Source: Bimuria novae-zelandiae CBS 107.79
Taxonomy: Eukaryota; Ascomycota; Dothideomycetes; Pleosporales; Didymosphaeriaceae
Direction: 5' to 3'
Assembly: GCA_010015655.1 (NCBI GenBank)
Contig: ML976666.1
Span: forward strand, 1,097,107 to 1,161,106
DNA: 64,000 bases
A program made the translations under genes and the position numbers. This document shows positions 1-9,492 of this stretch, in pieces. The notes under the pieces are model-generated. The model worked only from the letters and a program-made list of their open reading frames with translations. It did not search any database and was not told the DNA's origin. How positions within the stretch are numbered: the first letter of the stretch is position 1; the number at the start of each line of letters is the position of its first letter.

Positions 1-95
1 TCCTCGCAGTCACACTGGCTTTCTCCACCTCCCTCCGCAGCGCGCTTTCCTCCGCCCTCTCCAAGACCACCACCACCACCACCACCACCCGCTCA

Positions 96-908
96 ATGGC
101 CACCGCGTCGCCCGCCGCCATGAAGATCACTAAGCGCCCCTGGGCCGCCCGCGGTCACGCCGACCACGACTGGCTCTACACATACCACACCTTCTCCTTC
201 GCCTCGTACTACTCGCCGCACCCACTCCACCAATCCTTCGGCCCGCTGCGCGTCATCAACGAAGACCGCGTCAAGCCCACCACCGGCTTCGGCACGCACT
301 CGCACGCCGAGTTCCTCATCTTTTCGTACATTGTCAACGGCACCCTCGAGCACCGCGACTCCATGGGCAACCTGGAGAACCTCAAGCGTGGCGAGGTGCA
401 GTTCACGAGCGCGGGCACGGGCATCCGGCACTCGGAGTACAACCGCAACGACAAGGATGAAGTGCACTTTTTGCAGATCTGGGCGAAGCCGAATAAGAGC
501 CGTTTGACGCCGCACTACGAGACGAAGAAGTTCACCGACGAGCAGAAGAAGGATAATCTCGTGCGCATTATGGAGTACACGGAGCGGCTGGGCGAGAAGA
601 CGGATACGTCGCCGATTGGCCTGCAGGCGGATCTTAGCATGGATGCGTCGATTTTGTCGCCGGGGAAGAGTGTCACGCATGAGGTTGTTGCCGAGGGCCC
701 CAGGAAGATCTTCCTCCAGCTTATCATGTCCGGGCGGGCACAGCCGAAGGACGGCGGCGCGAAGATCAAAGTCGGGGATACAGTCCTTGGAGAGGGCGAT
801 GGTGCGTACATCGAAGGCGTCTCGGGTCCTGGCAAGGTCCAGGTCGAGAGCGTCGGAGATAAGCCGGCTGAGTTCCTCTTGTTTGACATGGGGCCCGAGG
901 ACGCATAG
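96..908 (+). CDS. Pirin family protein
   Basis: This encodes a 270-residue bicupin of the pirin family. Family members are iron-binding nuclear or cytosolic proteins; some show quercetin 2,3-dioxygenase activity and others act as transcriptional cofactors. The metal ligands of the N-terminal cupin are visible: His68 and His70 in GTHSHAEF, and His112 and Glu114 in GIRHSEY. They match the His-His-His-Glu set of human pirin. The family signature GTLEHRDSMGN is at residues 82-92. The C-terminal cupin ends in EFLLFDMGPEDA. The frame is open upstream to the window edge (from position 3), coding a Ser/Thr/Ala/Leu-rich stretch with few acidic residues and a run of Thr codons. The true start could therefore lie outside the window and add a targeting peptide; ATG 96 is the first in-frame Met here, with another at 120. 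GC-rich, C-ending codons contrast with the AT-rich block further right. The family assignment is secure; the N-terminus and substrate are not. Confidence 0.95.
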   Translation: MATASPAAMKITKRPWAARGHADHDWLYTYHTFSFASYYSPHPLHQSFGPLRVINEDRVKPTTGFGTHSHAEFLIFSYIVNGTLEHRDSMGNLENLKRGEVQFTSAGTGIRHSEYNRNDKDEVHFLQIWAKPNKSRLTPHYETKKFTDEQKKDNLVRIMEYTERLGEKTDTSPIGLQADLSMDASILSPGKSVTHEVVAEGPRKIFLQLIMSGRAQPKDGGAKIKVGDTVLGEGDGAYIEGVSGPGKVQVESVGDKPAEFLLFDMGPEDA

Positions 909-1626
909 ATAGTTAACGCTAGATAGATGAATGTACGCTTTTGTATTGTACAACGCCTTGGGAGAAATACTATTGCCTTCACGACACGACTTTTTTAGAC
1001 CTTCAATATTTAATTTTGTTATCTGGTGGCAACTCCTCGCCCACCTGGGCTAACCTAATCCTCATACATAAACAATCCCTACACCCTCATCCCATCTCAA
1101 CCCTCCCTATCCCGCCATCGCCCCAGCAACTCCTCTCGCCTCAGCGCCATCCTCTCCTCAACTGTCTCGCGAGCTATGCGTACAGGCGCTAACATCCTCC
1201 CACTGGGCGCCGCACTAGGACAAGCATGCCGCGCGCCGGCGACTGCTGGAGGGTGCCGAGCTAGGGCGTTCCTGGGCTTGTGCGCGCTGATTCTGTTCAC
1301 GCTGGATGTGCAGGGGTGGGTGCAGGAATATTGAGGGCGTTGGACGCGTTGGCGCGACGTGCTGGGTCTGGAGGGGTTGGGGTGTGGGTTGTGGTGTTGC
1401 GCGGGGTTGGAATTGAGGTTGAGATTGGAGTCGAGGAGTTGGCGGGACGGGGGTATGCACTAGGACTAAGCTTGTCTGTTCGCGCTGGAGGGAAACGGTA
1501 GGGTGCCGTGCTACTTGCGGCACCGTAGGGGGGGCTCCCGCACGTGCAACATCATTGCTAGAAGACATGCCGCTGGTATGCATGGCGCACTCTCTACACA
1601 CACCGCATGGGTTGTATACCGGAACC
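909..1626. other. Downstream of pirin; possible minus-strand coding fragments
   Basis: Positions 909-1090 hold the pirin 3' flank, with no coding signal. On the minus strand, 1097-1300 is open and ends in a charged, helix-like tail rich in Arg and Glu (VEERMALRREELLGRW). An overlapping minus frame, 1215-1601, is Pro/Gln-rich and low in complexity. Either could be a downstream exon of the small gene at 1627-1818, since GT...AG pairs exist. I could not find one intron that keeps frame and has convincing signals, so no CDS is called. Confidence 0.3.
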
Positions 1627-1818
1627 TCAGGAGGTACGCGCTTCTTGGGCGAGGATGAGGGTAGAGAAGTGCGCGAGGAGGTACGCGAAGGAGTATCCGA
1701 GGATGAGGCCTATGCTCAAGCCTGTTTCGTCTTCAAGGCCGGAGAGGTAGAACGGGAGTATCGAGGATAGTTGTAGGAAGGAAGCGGTCGTGGTTTCGAG
1801 ATCGGAAGGGGTTGGCAT
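1627..1818 (-). CDS. Possible small membrane protein, 63 aa
   Basis: I do not recognise this family. The minus-strand frame starts at the ATG at 1818-1816, preceded by CCAAA (a good fungal start context), and codes 63 residues. Residues 1-30 are polar then hydrophobic. Residues about 33-57 (TGLSIGLILGYSFAYLLAHF onward) form a convincing transmembrane helix. The reading extends upstream to 1938, but that part looks like leader sequence. Codons are C-ending, like the neighbouring real genes. It may be the first exon of a longer gene running toward 1100, because a GTACCT donor-like site lies just before the stop. Function unknown. Confidence 0.4.
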   Translation of the reverse strand: MPTPSDLETTTASFLQLSSILPFYLSGLEDETGLSIGLILGYSFAYLLAHFSTLILAQEARTS

Positions 1819-1939
1819 TTTGGGTGAGTGGGGGGTGAGAGGTGGGAGGGTGAGAGGGATGTAGGAGAGGACGGTGTGGTTGGTTATATGGACGGTGGGT
1901 TTGGGGGTTTGGTGGTAGCTAAGACATTCTGGAGTCATC

Positions 1940-2290
1940 CTGGAGCTTTTCCTAGTGAGACGGTTTGTATGGATATATTTATGTCCTACATACTAAGACA
2001 TTTAGGAACAACAAAAACATGTCTCGCACGTCAAGCTTTTCTTTTATCGTCTTCAACGACCTGAATGGATCATGCGACACACAGCAACCGAAAAACGCGA
2101 TAATCACAGCAACAGAAGGGCGCACCAGTCTCCCCCACAATCAAACTTCAGCCCTCCGCACAGAAACTACATCTCACTCCCCACCCCTCCCACCACCCCT
2201 CCCCTTTTCCTCCCTCCTAATCTTCCTCACCCCCTCCTCCGCCTCTCTCAATACCCCCTCATTTTTCTCCATATGCTCCACCCCACTTTG
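1940..2290. other. Intergenic, pyrimidine-rich tract
   Basis: No gene is supported here. Positions 2165-2285 form a long C/T-rich tract on the plus strand. Such tracts are common in ascomycete promoters, and this one could serve genes on either side. No other signal was seen. Confidence 0.4.
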
Positions 2291-2479
2291 TCAGCGAACA
2301 TTTCTGAGCATAGGAGCGTGGTTAGGGATACATGCAGTAGAGGGTAAATTCCAGTAAACAGTTCCAGTAGCGAAGCCGCTGAGGAAGCCGACGACGAGGG
2401 TGGCGCTGAGGGCGTGTGTGCGGATGCGGTATAGAGGGGTGCAGTGGTGCGGGTGTTTGGGGATTTTGAAGGGGCGCAT
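2291..2479 (-). CDS. Possible small single-pass membrane protein, 62 aa
   Basis: This is a short minus-strand frame with strongly C-ending codons. It has a basic, His/Pro-rich N-terminus (MRPFKIPKHPHHC) followed by a hydrophobic segment of about 20 residues (ALSATLVVGFLSGFATGTVY). A basic N-terminus plus one helix resembles small mitochondrial inner-membrane subunits, but I cannot assign a family. An alternative model uses a 56-nt intron (GTTTAC...CCTAAC...CTCAG), which would swap the last residues for a different short tail. No neighbour hints at a role. The alternative is a chance ORF. Confidence 0.4.
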   Translation of the reverse strand: MRPFKIPKHPHHCTPLYRIRTHALSATLVVGFLSGFATGTVYWNLPSTACIPNHAPMLRNVR

Positions 2480-2790
2480 GGTTTTGTATGGTGTTAGTGA
2501 AGATAGGAGGGTTTGGAAGTGCGTGGTTTGGAGGGCGTGGTTGGATGGGATGTGGTGGAGGAGAAGCAGGGTTATTTATGGAGTTGAGATGGAGAGTTGT
2601 GTTCGAGATAGGGAATTTATGGGGTTGTTTGTGTGCAGTGAAGAAGAAGGGGGGGATTGTTGATTGTTGGGAAACGGGAAGTTGGATTTCACGCAAATAC
2701 ATTCGGTGTCCCCGGTACTGAAGGCAGAATAAACGCGTTTCTGCTTCAGAATGTACACAATAGTACACAATAATAGATTCAAGCTGTAGC
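2480..2790. other. Intergenic region
   Basis: Open frames here (for example 2322-2768 on the minus strand) are Pro/His-rich shadows. The stretch presumably holds the 3' flank of the minus-strand membrane protein gene and the 5' flank of the small gene at 2291-2479. No motif stands out. Confidence 0.3.
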
Positions 2791-4460
2791 TCATTTCATT
2801 TCAGGAATAGGCGTAGGCAGCTCATAAACCGGCGTCGGCAACTCATGCACAAGCCTACTCACCCCATCAACCTCCGACACCGTCCCTTCGCCCGGAAACT
2901 CCAGTTTCCCATGATCACCCACCAATTCCGAGACCTCATTACCCCCGATCTCAGGATGTTGCTTCATGGGCATTTCCAAAGGTTGATTCGCTCCACCCTC
3001 CAACTCATATGTCTTCCCGCGCTTGGGATAAAAGTACCATACCAGACCAGCAATCAGCGCAATGCCGGCGACAGCACCGATAGCGATCCCTGCAATCACC
3101 CCGCCAGAGAGTTTTTCCTTCTTCGCTGGATTGCTGGGATTGTCTGAAGGCGAAGTGGTGTTAAACGGCATGTCGGTCGGCTCGATCCCCTGGATTTTCA
3201 CCTCCGGCGTCGGCAGCGTGTAATTCGCCTGACTCACATTGAAATAGTTACGCTCGTAATCAACAGTCAGATACGCCTCTTGCAGAAACACGCGCCCCAT
3301 CATATACTGACTCTCATTTGCCGCCCTCCTGATCGGGAAGTAGTTCAGCGTGTCAGCGAAGATGGGTAAACCTGCTTGGAGATCAAACGCTGCGTATGGA
3401 AGTTGGATGGTAATGTTAGGGCCATCTGTGAGCTGCGACCCGATGGTAAAGTTGAGCACTGGGTCGTTTTTTTGGAGGAAGGTGTGGTTCTTGGATTCTA
3501 GGATGTACCGGTTTGTGAGGTCGTTGTATTGGAGGCCGAATGCGGATTCGAATTGGTCGCATATAGATTTTGGGAGCCAGAGGTCGGGCACGGAGGAGTC
3601 AATGGGGATGAGGAATGGCGTGATGGGGAGCTCGCCGTCGTCTTGGAAAGAGTTAGAGACGGCGATTTTCTGCACGGCGATCGTTAAGGGACGGTCGTCG
3701 TCGTCGTTGAGGGATATCTTGAGATTCTCCGTGGCGCGGCCTGCGTCGTAGCCGCCGAGTGTTAGACTCGCTGGAACTTTGGTTGAGCCTTCCTCGCTGG
3801 TAAGTGGACGCTTACAATCGAAGGACTTGCGTCACTTACGGTAAGGAGCACCCGCCGTGTATCCAAAGCTTCGGCTTGGAATACCCCCAGCTTCTTTCAG
3901 ATTTGTCAGGAAACTCGCCGGGTGATCATGCTGTCCCAGGTTCATGCCTCGGTTACCCAAACCGATTTCTCCGAGCCAGAAGTCTGGGCTGGCATAGGCA
4001 GTCACGGGTTGGTGGTCAATTTGGACTGTTTGGCTGGCGTCGCCTCTTACCAGCCCAACAGTGTCGTAACCGAAAGCTCCATTGCCGGAAAAACCGAGGA
4101 AGGCATTCTGCCCGAGCTCGAAGAGACCGATATTCTCCCACGTCGATGAGAAGTTGCTCTGGAATCCAGGGCTGATGGTGTTGTTGAAAGGATAAACCCC
4201 GCGCTTTGAACCACAATCGGATATGTTGAGGGCTTTGCAGTCGTCGGCAATAGGGACCCACGTGTTTGCGACGTTTGTTGCTGGCAGGACTGCAAATTCT
4301 TGCGGTGGGTTCCCGACCGCTATCGTGAACCTAGGGGCCGTTAGGTAACCCACGACAAGGCTGAGGGGTAAACGCACGTAGACCACGATCCATCATTGCC
4401 GTACCAGCTGCCCGATGTCGGCACAACGAGCGGTGGAGGCAGCGATGTGATGTTTGCCAT
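2791..4460 (-). CDS. Aspartic-protease-like (A1/pepsin fold) type I membrane protein, probable pseudoenzyme
   Basis: There are three exons: 4460-4378, 4330-3840 and 3788-2791. Intron 4377-4331 has GTGCGT, a CTAAC branch and CCTAG; intron 3839-3789 has GTAAGT. Together they give 523 residues with phases that agree. The N-terminal part (GNDGSWSTFTIAVGNPPQEF, residues 21-40) and LTLGGYDAG near residue 200 are typical of fungal pepsin-like membrane proteases. The first active-site loop, normally D-T-G-S, reads A-T-N-V (Ala45 replaces Asp). The second reads D-S-S (residues 255-257) in place of D-T/S-G. A transmembrane helix (about 420-445) and a basic stop-transfer PKRGK precede a cytosolic tail of about 75 residues. 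Several N-x-S/T sites lie outside. No signal peptide follows the chosen start, so an upstream exon may be missed. The 3' splice site of the second intron is a GAAG chosen to keep frame and is less certain. Peptidase activity is unlikely. Confidence 0.85.
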
Positions 4461-4827
4461 TCGATTACCTCGAAAGTGGGCTTGCGCATGCTGCTGCGCA
4501 GTGTGAGCAGATACGAAGTTCAAAGATCGACAGCGCTTGAGGCTGTGTCGTGGGGTCGAGATACGAGCTGAACGCCAGCTCGGATTATTTGCTTAATCCG
4601 GAAAGAAGGCAAAATCTAATCTCCAGTCCCTGCATTTTCAGCTCAGTCAGCACCAATGGTGCTTGCGAGGATCGCTCGATAGATACACTAAATAGTTAGC
4701 TAAACTGCAAACGTCGAGCGAGTTGGGGGCTAAATGTATGCGATTCGCAAAGCCTCCCACTAGCTTAGTAGTAAAGCCCCGATCGTATTTTTCAGCCAGC
4801 TGACCAGTTCATAAACGTTCCGCAAAT
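4461..4827. promoter_or_regulatory. Divergent promoter region
   Basis: This 367-bp gap separates the minus-strand protease-like gene from the plus-strand surface-protein gene, so it should hold both promoters. I see no clear TATA box. The first 100 bp next to the protease-like gene could also hide a short 5' exon carrying its missing signal peptide. Confidence 0.5.
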
Positions 4828-6518
4828 ATGGAGCAAACGATGACTGTCCAGGTTGTAATGCTCCTGTTGTCCTTCAGTATGGCAACTAATGCGCAAACCC
4901 TTGGAGGTGAGCATGGCACTTCGAAACAAGAAAGCAACTAATACGATTGGGTATAGTTACCAGCACCGTTGCGATACCATCGATACCTTTAGAACTGCTG
5001 CCTACAATACCGCCGACCACCACGGGCAGAGTGCCATTACAACCCGGCAAGTTTTCGCCATGTTGGGGCACAACAATTACCAACAGTATAACATGGGATG
5101 TTTTCACTACGACCTTCACGAACATTACTGTGATCCCTCATGTTACGCCATTTGCGGATGGAACGAATGTCACGAGCTATGAAACGCTTGCGCCTCAGGG
5201 ACCGGCACCTACGCACTTCCTTTCAACGACCATGGCTGATGGCTCCGTCTGGTAAGACAAGGCATGGCCTTGACGTGGACGAACACGTGCTAATAACGGC
5301 AGTGTTGTACCGACACCATGTGTAGAGAAACTGGCTCAAGGCTGCGGCTCGCTTCGCGAAAGACAGCTTTTCGTAGGGCTCGATTCGACGGGCTCAGCCG
5401 GCTCGACCCCATTCACAAATCCTTCCACCTACATAACTGCGACGTCCATAATAGATACGGCGTACACCGCGCCACCGAGGATCGAACCAAGAGTTGATCC
5501 TACTTCGACCTCAATCTCGGAAGGGAAACAGCCGAGCGTTCCCCCGAAGCCATCCGCGCCACAACCACCGCCGTCTCCAACATCGACTCAAGACACTCCG
5601 AGTGATAATGGAAATAATGGTGGTCCAGGCCCAGTTGCATCGCCAACACGGGTGCAAAGTCAATCTTCGGTGCGAATCGTGCCGCCAGTAAAACCTAGCG
5701 AAGCCACAATCAGTGCCATTGAAGCAAATTTTCCCGGCAATTCAAGACCTGTCAGCGAGACTGTTCCCGTTTTCACATTGCCTTCGCTACCTGGTCCTAC
5801 CCGACTGCCAAACGGGTTTTCCATCCTGCCCTCACAGCCCGGTGTAGTTCTTCCAAATGGAGAAACTCTACAACCTGGCTCAGCCACCACAGTCGGTGGT
5901 GTGGAAGTATCACTGGCACCCTCTGAGAGTTTCATCGCCATCGGAAACCAAGGAACGATACCCATCGGCTCAACTCCTACAGCATTACCAAATGGCTTCT
6001 CCATTCTACCTTCGGGGTCGGGTGTAGTCCTCCCCAACGGACAAACGCTGGAACCCGGCGCCGCCACCATCATCAACGGCATCCCCGTATCGCTGTCGCC
6101 TTCGGAGAGTTTCATCGCTGTTGAAGGCAGCAAAACTATCCCCTTAGTCCCAGCGGTCACCAATGGCGTTGTACTTCCAAACGGGCAGACGCTACAACCG
6201 GGAGTGTTGACGACTATACTAGGAGTACCGGTTTCGTTGAGCCCTGATGAGACAGCCGTTGTTATTGATGATAGTACCATCGCACTTGCTTCGACGGCTA
6301 AGGGTGGCATAGGGAGCTATGTATGGAGCGGTATAGGTGCTGAGGCTACTGCTTCGGCGGGATCAGATGGAGATGATACACCTTCAAGTTCAACAAGTGG
6401 AGATGCTACATCTCCCCAAGAGTCGGATTTCCCGGGTGGGGCTTCAATGAACATTTGTGAGCCGGCGATGTTTTTAGTTGTTCTCGTGGGTTTGGTCCAG
6501 CTTTGGTTTTGGCCGTGA
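4828..6518 (+). CDS. Secreted Ser/Thr/Pro-rich surface protein, probable GPI anchor
   Basis: Exons are 4828-4906, 4957-5251 and 5303-6518. Both introns (50 and 51 nt) have GTGAGC or GTAAGA donors, CTAATA-type branch sites and AG ends. The spliced product is 529 residues. A signal peptide (VVMLLLSFSMATNA, cleavage near residue 22) starts it. Residues 23-120 hold a TTTFTNITVIP-like stretch, and 120-280 are Pro/Ser/Thr-rich linker. Three tandem modules begin near residues 293, 353 and 412 with the pattern VVLPNG-x-TL-x-PG...V-SL-x-PS-E-SFIA. The first two are 60 residues each; the third lacks the leading LPNGFSILPS. The last 25 residues (CEPAMFLVVLVGLVQLWFWP) are a hydrophobic tail after small residues, as in GPI-anchor signals. 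Such modules are common in ascomycete cell-surface proteins of unknown role. The location is well supported; the function is unknown. Confidence 0.85.
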
Positions 6519-7020
6519 GATCGATTGCTACTGTATTAGCAACCTAATGAGTAATTTGATCAGTTCTTCATTTCAAATCAGTGAATAAAACGGGTGGAAT
6601 GCGCTGGTCCATCATTACTTTCTAGAGGCCAATAAAGAACCTAAGATGGTATAAAAGGTGTCTTGGGGGCTCCGTGGCGTTTTGAGACCGCAAACTTGAA
6701 CTGCCAGTTGCCGTTTCCAGTCGTTGGAATTCATTGAAAAACTTTTGGATTATTGTACCTGTCGAGTCGAACGACAAGGATTATTATAATAGAGATTACA
6801 GAGGGACTATGATCTGTTAGTTTCCTCGCCGCGCGCGTGTTGGGGGTGGGGTAAATGGGGCCCGCACCGCGATCCTCATTGTGGGTCGTGCGGTTCCGTT
6901 TTAGTAACCTCGCCGCAACGACCAGCTTACAGACTTGCATAAAACTGACTCAGCTCATCTAAATATCTCTGCATCATGCATTCTTTATAGCTCGTTGCTT
7001 TTAAGTCGTCTTATGGCCCG
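6519..7020. other. 3' flank of surface-protein gene and edge of the transposon block
   Basis: No gene is supported here. A GC-rich patch at about 6815-6920 carries two similar motifs, TTTCCTCGCCGCG and GTAACCTCGCCGC, and may be a small repeat fragment. Composition turns abruptly AT-rich with frequent TA dinucleotides after about 7,080. Confidence 0.4.
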
Positions 7021-7369
7021 CGAACTGGAATGCAGCTACCGTGACAAACTTGCGTTATTTTGCTTTTGAGATATATCTTCAGCGTTAAAATTCACCAAAG
7101 TATTATCATTAAGCCTGCTATTTAAATATAGAATGTGTATCTTTCCCTTCTTAGGCCGGAGGCGTTAAACTGGTCCTACTCTGACTAAGTATAAAAAAGT
7201 CTACTTTAACTAAATATAAACTAAGCTATTGTAAGGTGTTCGGCAAGCGAGCGCCGCACCCCACCAAGTTTACGCACCTCTCTCAGTTTAACGTACAATA
7301 GCTCCACACAACGTTACTTAAATGGTGCTAAATAAAGTAGATATTTAGCTTACTATCTTATTTGTTAAA

Positions 7370-7740
7370 TCTAAAAGAATTTAAAGGTATTACTACGCTA
7401 TAACAGTTTATAGAGTGTTTAATAAAATAATCTACTACTAACGTGCTAGCAAGCCTATGCGACGTAATTACAAGCCTAACTTAAAGAAGCTTATATAGCT
7501 AGGAGAAGAGGTAATTATTTAGCATATACTTAGCCTAAATTTGCGAGGATTTCTGCCCACGCTAGGTGCTATATAAAATATAGTAAACAAGCTACTCGCT
7601 AAGCGATGCACTAATAAGATTAGCAAAAAGAGGCTACGTAACTTTACTATTACGATCTTGGAAACCTTAAAGGCAAGGGTGCCAGATGAAGATGCCAATA
7701 GGATAGTGGTTAGTAAAGAGGCTAAACAAAGGGAACACAA
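7370..7740 (+). pseudogene. Fot1/pogo-type transposase N-terminal remnant
   Basis: In the plus frame read from about 7,455, the conceptual product has the pattern EE-x-x-I-x-x-HIL-x-L-x-x-RGF-x-P...I-x-NIVNKLLAKR, with stops inside. This matches the CENP-B/Tc5-type helix-turn-helix region of Fot1/pogo transposases (EEEAIVxYILDLDxRGFPPR...DMANxLL). The DDE catalytic domain is not seen downstream, where LTR-like sequence starts at 7743, so only the DNA-binding part remains. RIP stops are frequent. The upstream boundary is uncertain and no terminal inverted repeats were identified. Confidence 0.6.
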
Positions 7741-7742
7741 GG

Positions 7743-7880
7743 AAGCGCGGGGCAGCTTAAGTTAGTAGTTACGTAACAAAGTCCTATATAAGCAAGAATC
7801 TTTTAAGACTACTAAAGTTCTTAGAACTACGAAAGTCCTTAAGACTATAAAGTCTTAGTAAAACTATGATAATAATTTAA
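7743..7880 (-). repeat. Fragment of G-type LTR
   Basis: It begins with GCGCGGGGCAGCTTA and continues with runs of AAGTC/TAGTC units. This matches the inverted G-type LTR at 54402-54490 (GCGCGGGGCAGCTTAGTCAG), with RIP-type changes. Only part of the LTR is recognisable. It directly abuts the Fot1/pogo remnant, so one probably truncated the other. Confidence 0.6.
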
Positions 7881-9233
7881 ATAATAGTAAAGGCTAAAAT
7901 AGATAGCATATAGTCTAATAGTTTCTTTATACCTTTCTTACTTTTTATGATTTACTTAAAATACTTTAAGTGTATTTTTTTTATAATAAATTAGTACACT
8001 TTTAAGTTAATTATTCTACAGTTTATTATAGAATTAAATTATCATTGTAAATGTGAGACTTAGCCCAGCCTTACGTGAGCTCGCTGAGGTCCGCGAGCTT
8101 ACGTAAGATAATTAGATATATAATAAGCTTCTTAGCTCGATTTTCCTAGAAGGGGGATTACTTTTTAGCTTTCTTTTATTTAATAGTTATAGGCCTAGCG
8201 TTTTAAGAAATTAGATAATTTCCCTTATACCTTTCGGATACTAGAAGTAGTGCTTTATGCTTAGTTTACTCTAGCCTATTCTTATAATATTTATATAGAG
8301 ATGGCTTTATTCCTATATATTTTATCTTAAAATATAGCTATTTCTAATGCTATAATCCTATTAAAATCTTTTTAATTAACTAACTAAGTATCATAGCTTA
8401 TTTAGTATAACTGGCTATAATTCTACGCACTCTTAAATGGAGTTTAAAATAAGGTTAACGCTAATACTAAAGACGTAGTTACTATAATAACTACTTAGCT
8501 AATTTGCCTTAAAGTCCTAATAGCTTTAATAAGAGAATCTAATAAATTTGCCGCTAATTTTAAGTAATATATAACAATATTTAAATTATTAAGTACAAAA
8601 TACTAACTTATAATAGTAGAATATCGTGCGGAGTCCTTAGACTAGACTAGTAGAAGCTTAAAGTTTTAGAATCTTTAAAACTAGATTAATTAAATAGTCT
8701 TACTAGACTTTATAGGACAGGTAAAAATAACGCTAGTTTAAGAAAACTATTTAACCTTATAATTATTTATTAGGGCGCTTAAAAATAATCTTGCCCTAAT
8801 TCTTATTAGCACCAAAATACTCGTGCGTAGCTAATACTAAGCTTATCTTAATAAAGCTAAGCACGAAAGGTAAAATCCTAAAACTTAGTTTATGATAAGC
8901 TGGTAAATGGGTTCGGTCGCAGGGGCCATAGTTAGGTCTAATTAAGCAGAACACTAAAATTCTAAATTTTAAACTCTTTATAACTACTAAAATAGCTACG
9001 ATAGTTACTAAGTTAGCCATAATAGCTAGGTTAGGGACGGCGTAAGCTACCTCTAGCTCTCTAATAGCTACTAGGTGGGTTTATAGCGAGGTTTAGCTAG
9101 TAGTTTAGCTACTTTAGTTATCTTAACACTACGTTTAGACGCGCGACTACTTACTGTTAAAAGTATAATAATAAAATAGCACGTATAAAGTAAGCTAAAA
9201 AATAGAATAAGATAGTAATTAACACTGTTACGA
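7881..9233. other. Unidentified RIP-degraded DNA
   Basis: Very AT-rich, with stops in every frame. There are short matches in style to degraded retroelement sequence but no domain I can name. A GC-richer spot at 8,890-8,945 and the minus frame 8796-9020 contain nothing recognisable. Confidence 0.3.
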
Positions 9234-9475
9234 ACCAAGGACGGAAGGAAGGGAATAGGCGCTTAATAGGACTAATAGTTAGGACGACCTTAATAAACAC
9301 GCTAAGGAGCTAGCCCCGCGGTCACGTAACTACTTAGTTAATTAGTAATACTAAGTAACTAAGCAGCACACGTAACTACTTAGTAATTAGTAGTACTAAG
9401 TAACTAAGCAGGCTAAGGATATATACTAGATAGTTTCCTATATTATACTTCTTATAGTTACTTTTTACCCTTTTT
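9234..9475 (-). repeat. LTR-like fragment, inverted relative to Gypsy B
   Basis: It starts with TGTTACGAACC, like the inverted end of a G-type LTR (TGTTACGACCACGAACC at 52674). It ends with a stretch resembling the middle of that LTR in the same inverted orientation (TATACTAGATAGTTTCCTATATTAT). The remaining part of an LTR is absent. A tandem unit around GTAACTACTTAGT...ACTAAGTAACTAAGCA occurs twice, at 9315-9365 and 9370-9410. It sits where the 3' LTR of Gypsy B would be expected but has the opposite orientation. Confidence 0.45.
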
Positions 9476-9492
9476 ATCGCCTACCTAATTAT

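Noticed and set aside
93..953. Long minus-strand open frame opposite the pirin gene
   Set aside because: It is an antisense shadow of GC-rich pirin codons; its product is Arg/Leu/Val-rich with no domain.
5660..6310. 216-codon minus-strand frame opposite the surface-protein gene
   Set aside because: It mirrors the repeated modules of the plus-strand gene, which has a signal peptide, introns and a GPI-type tail.
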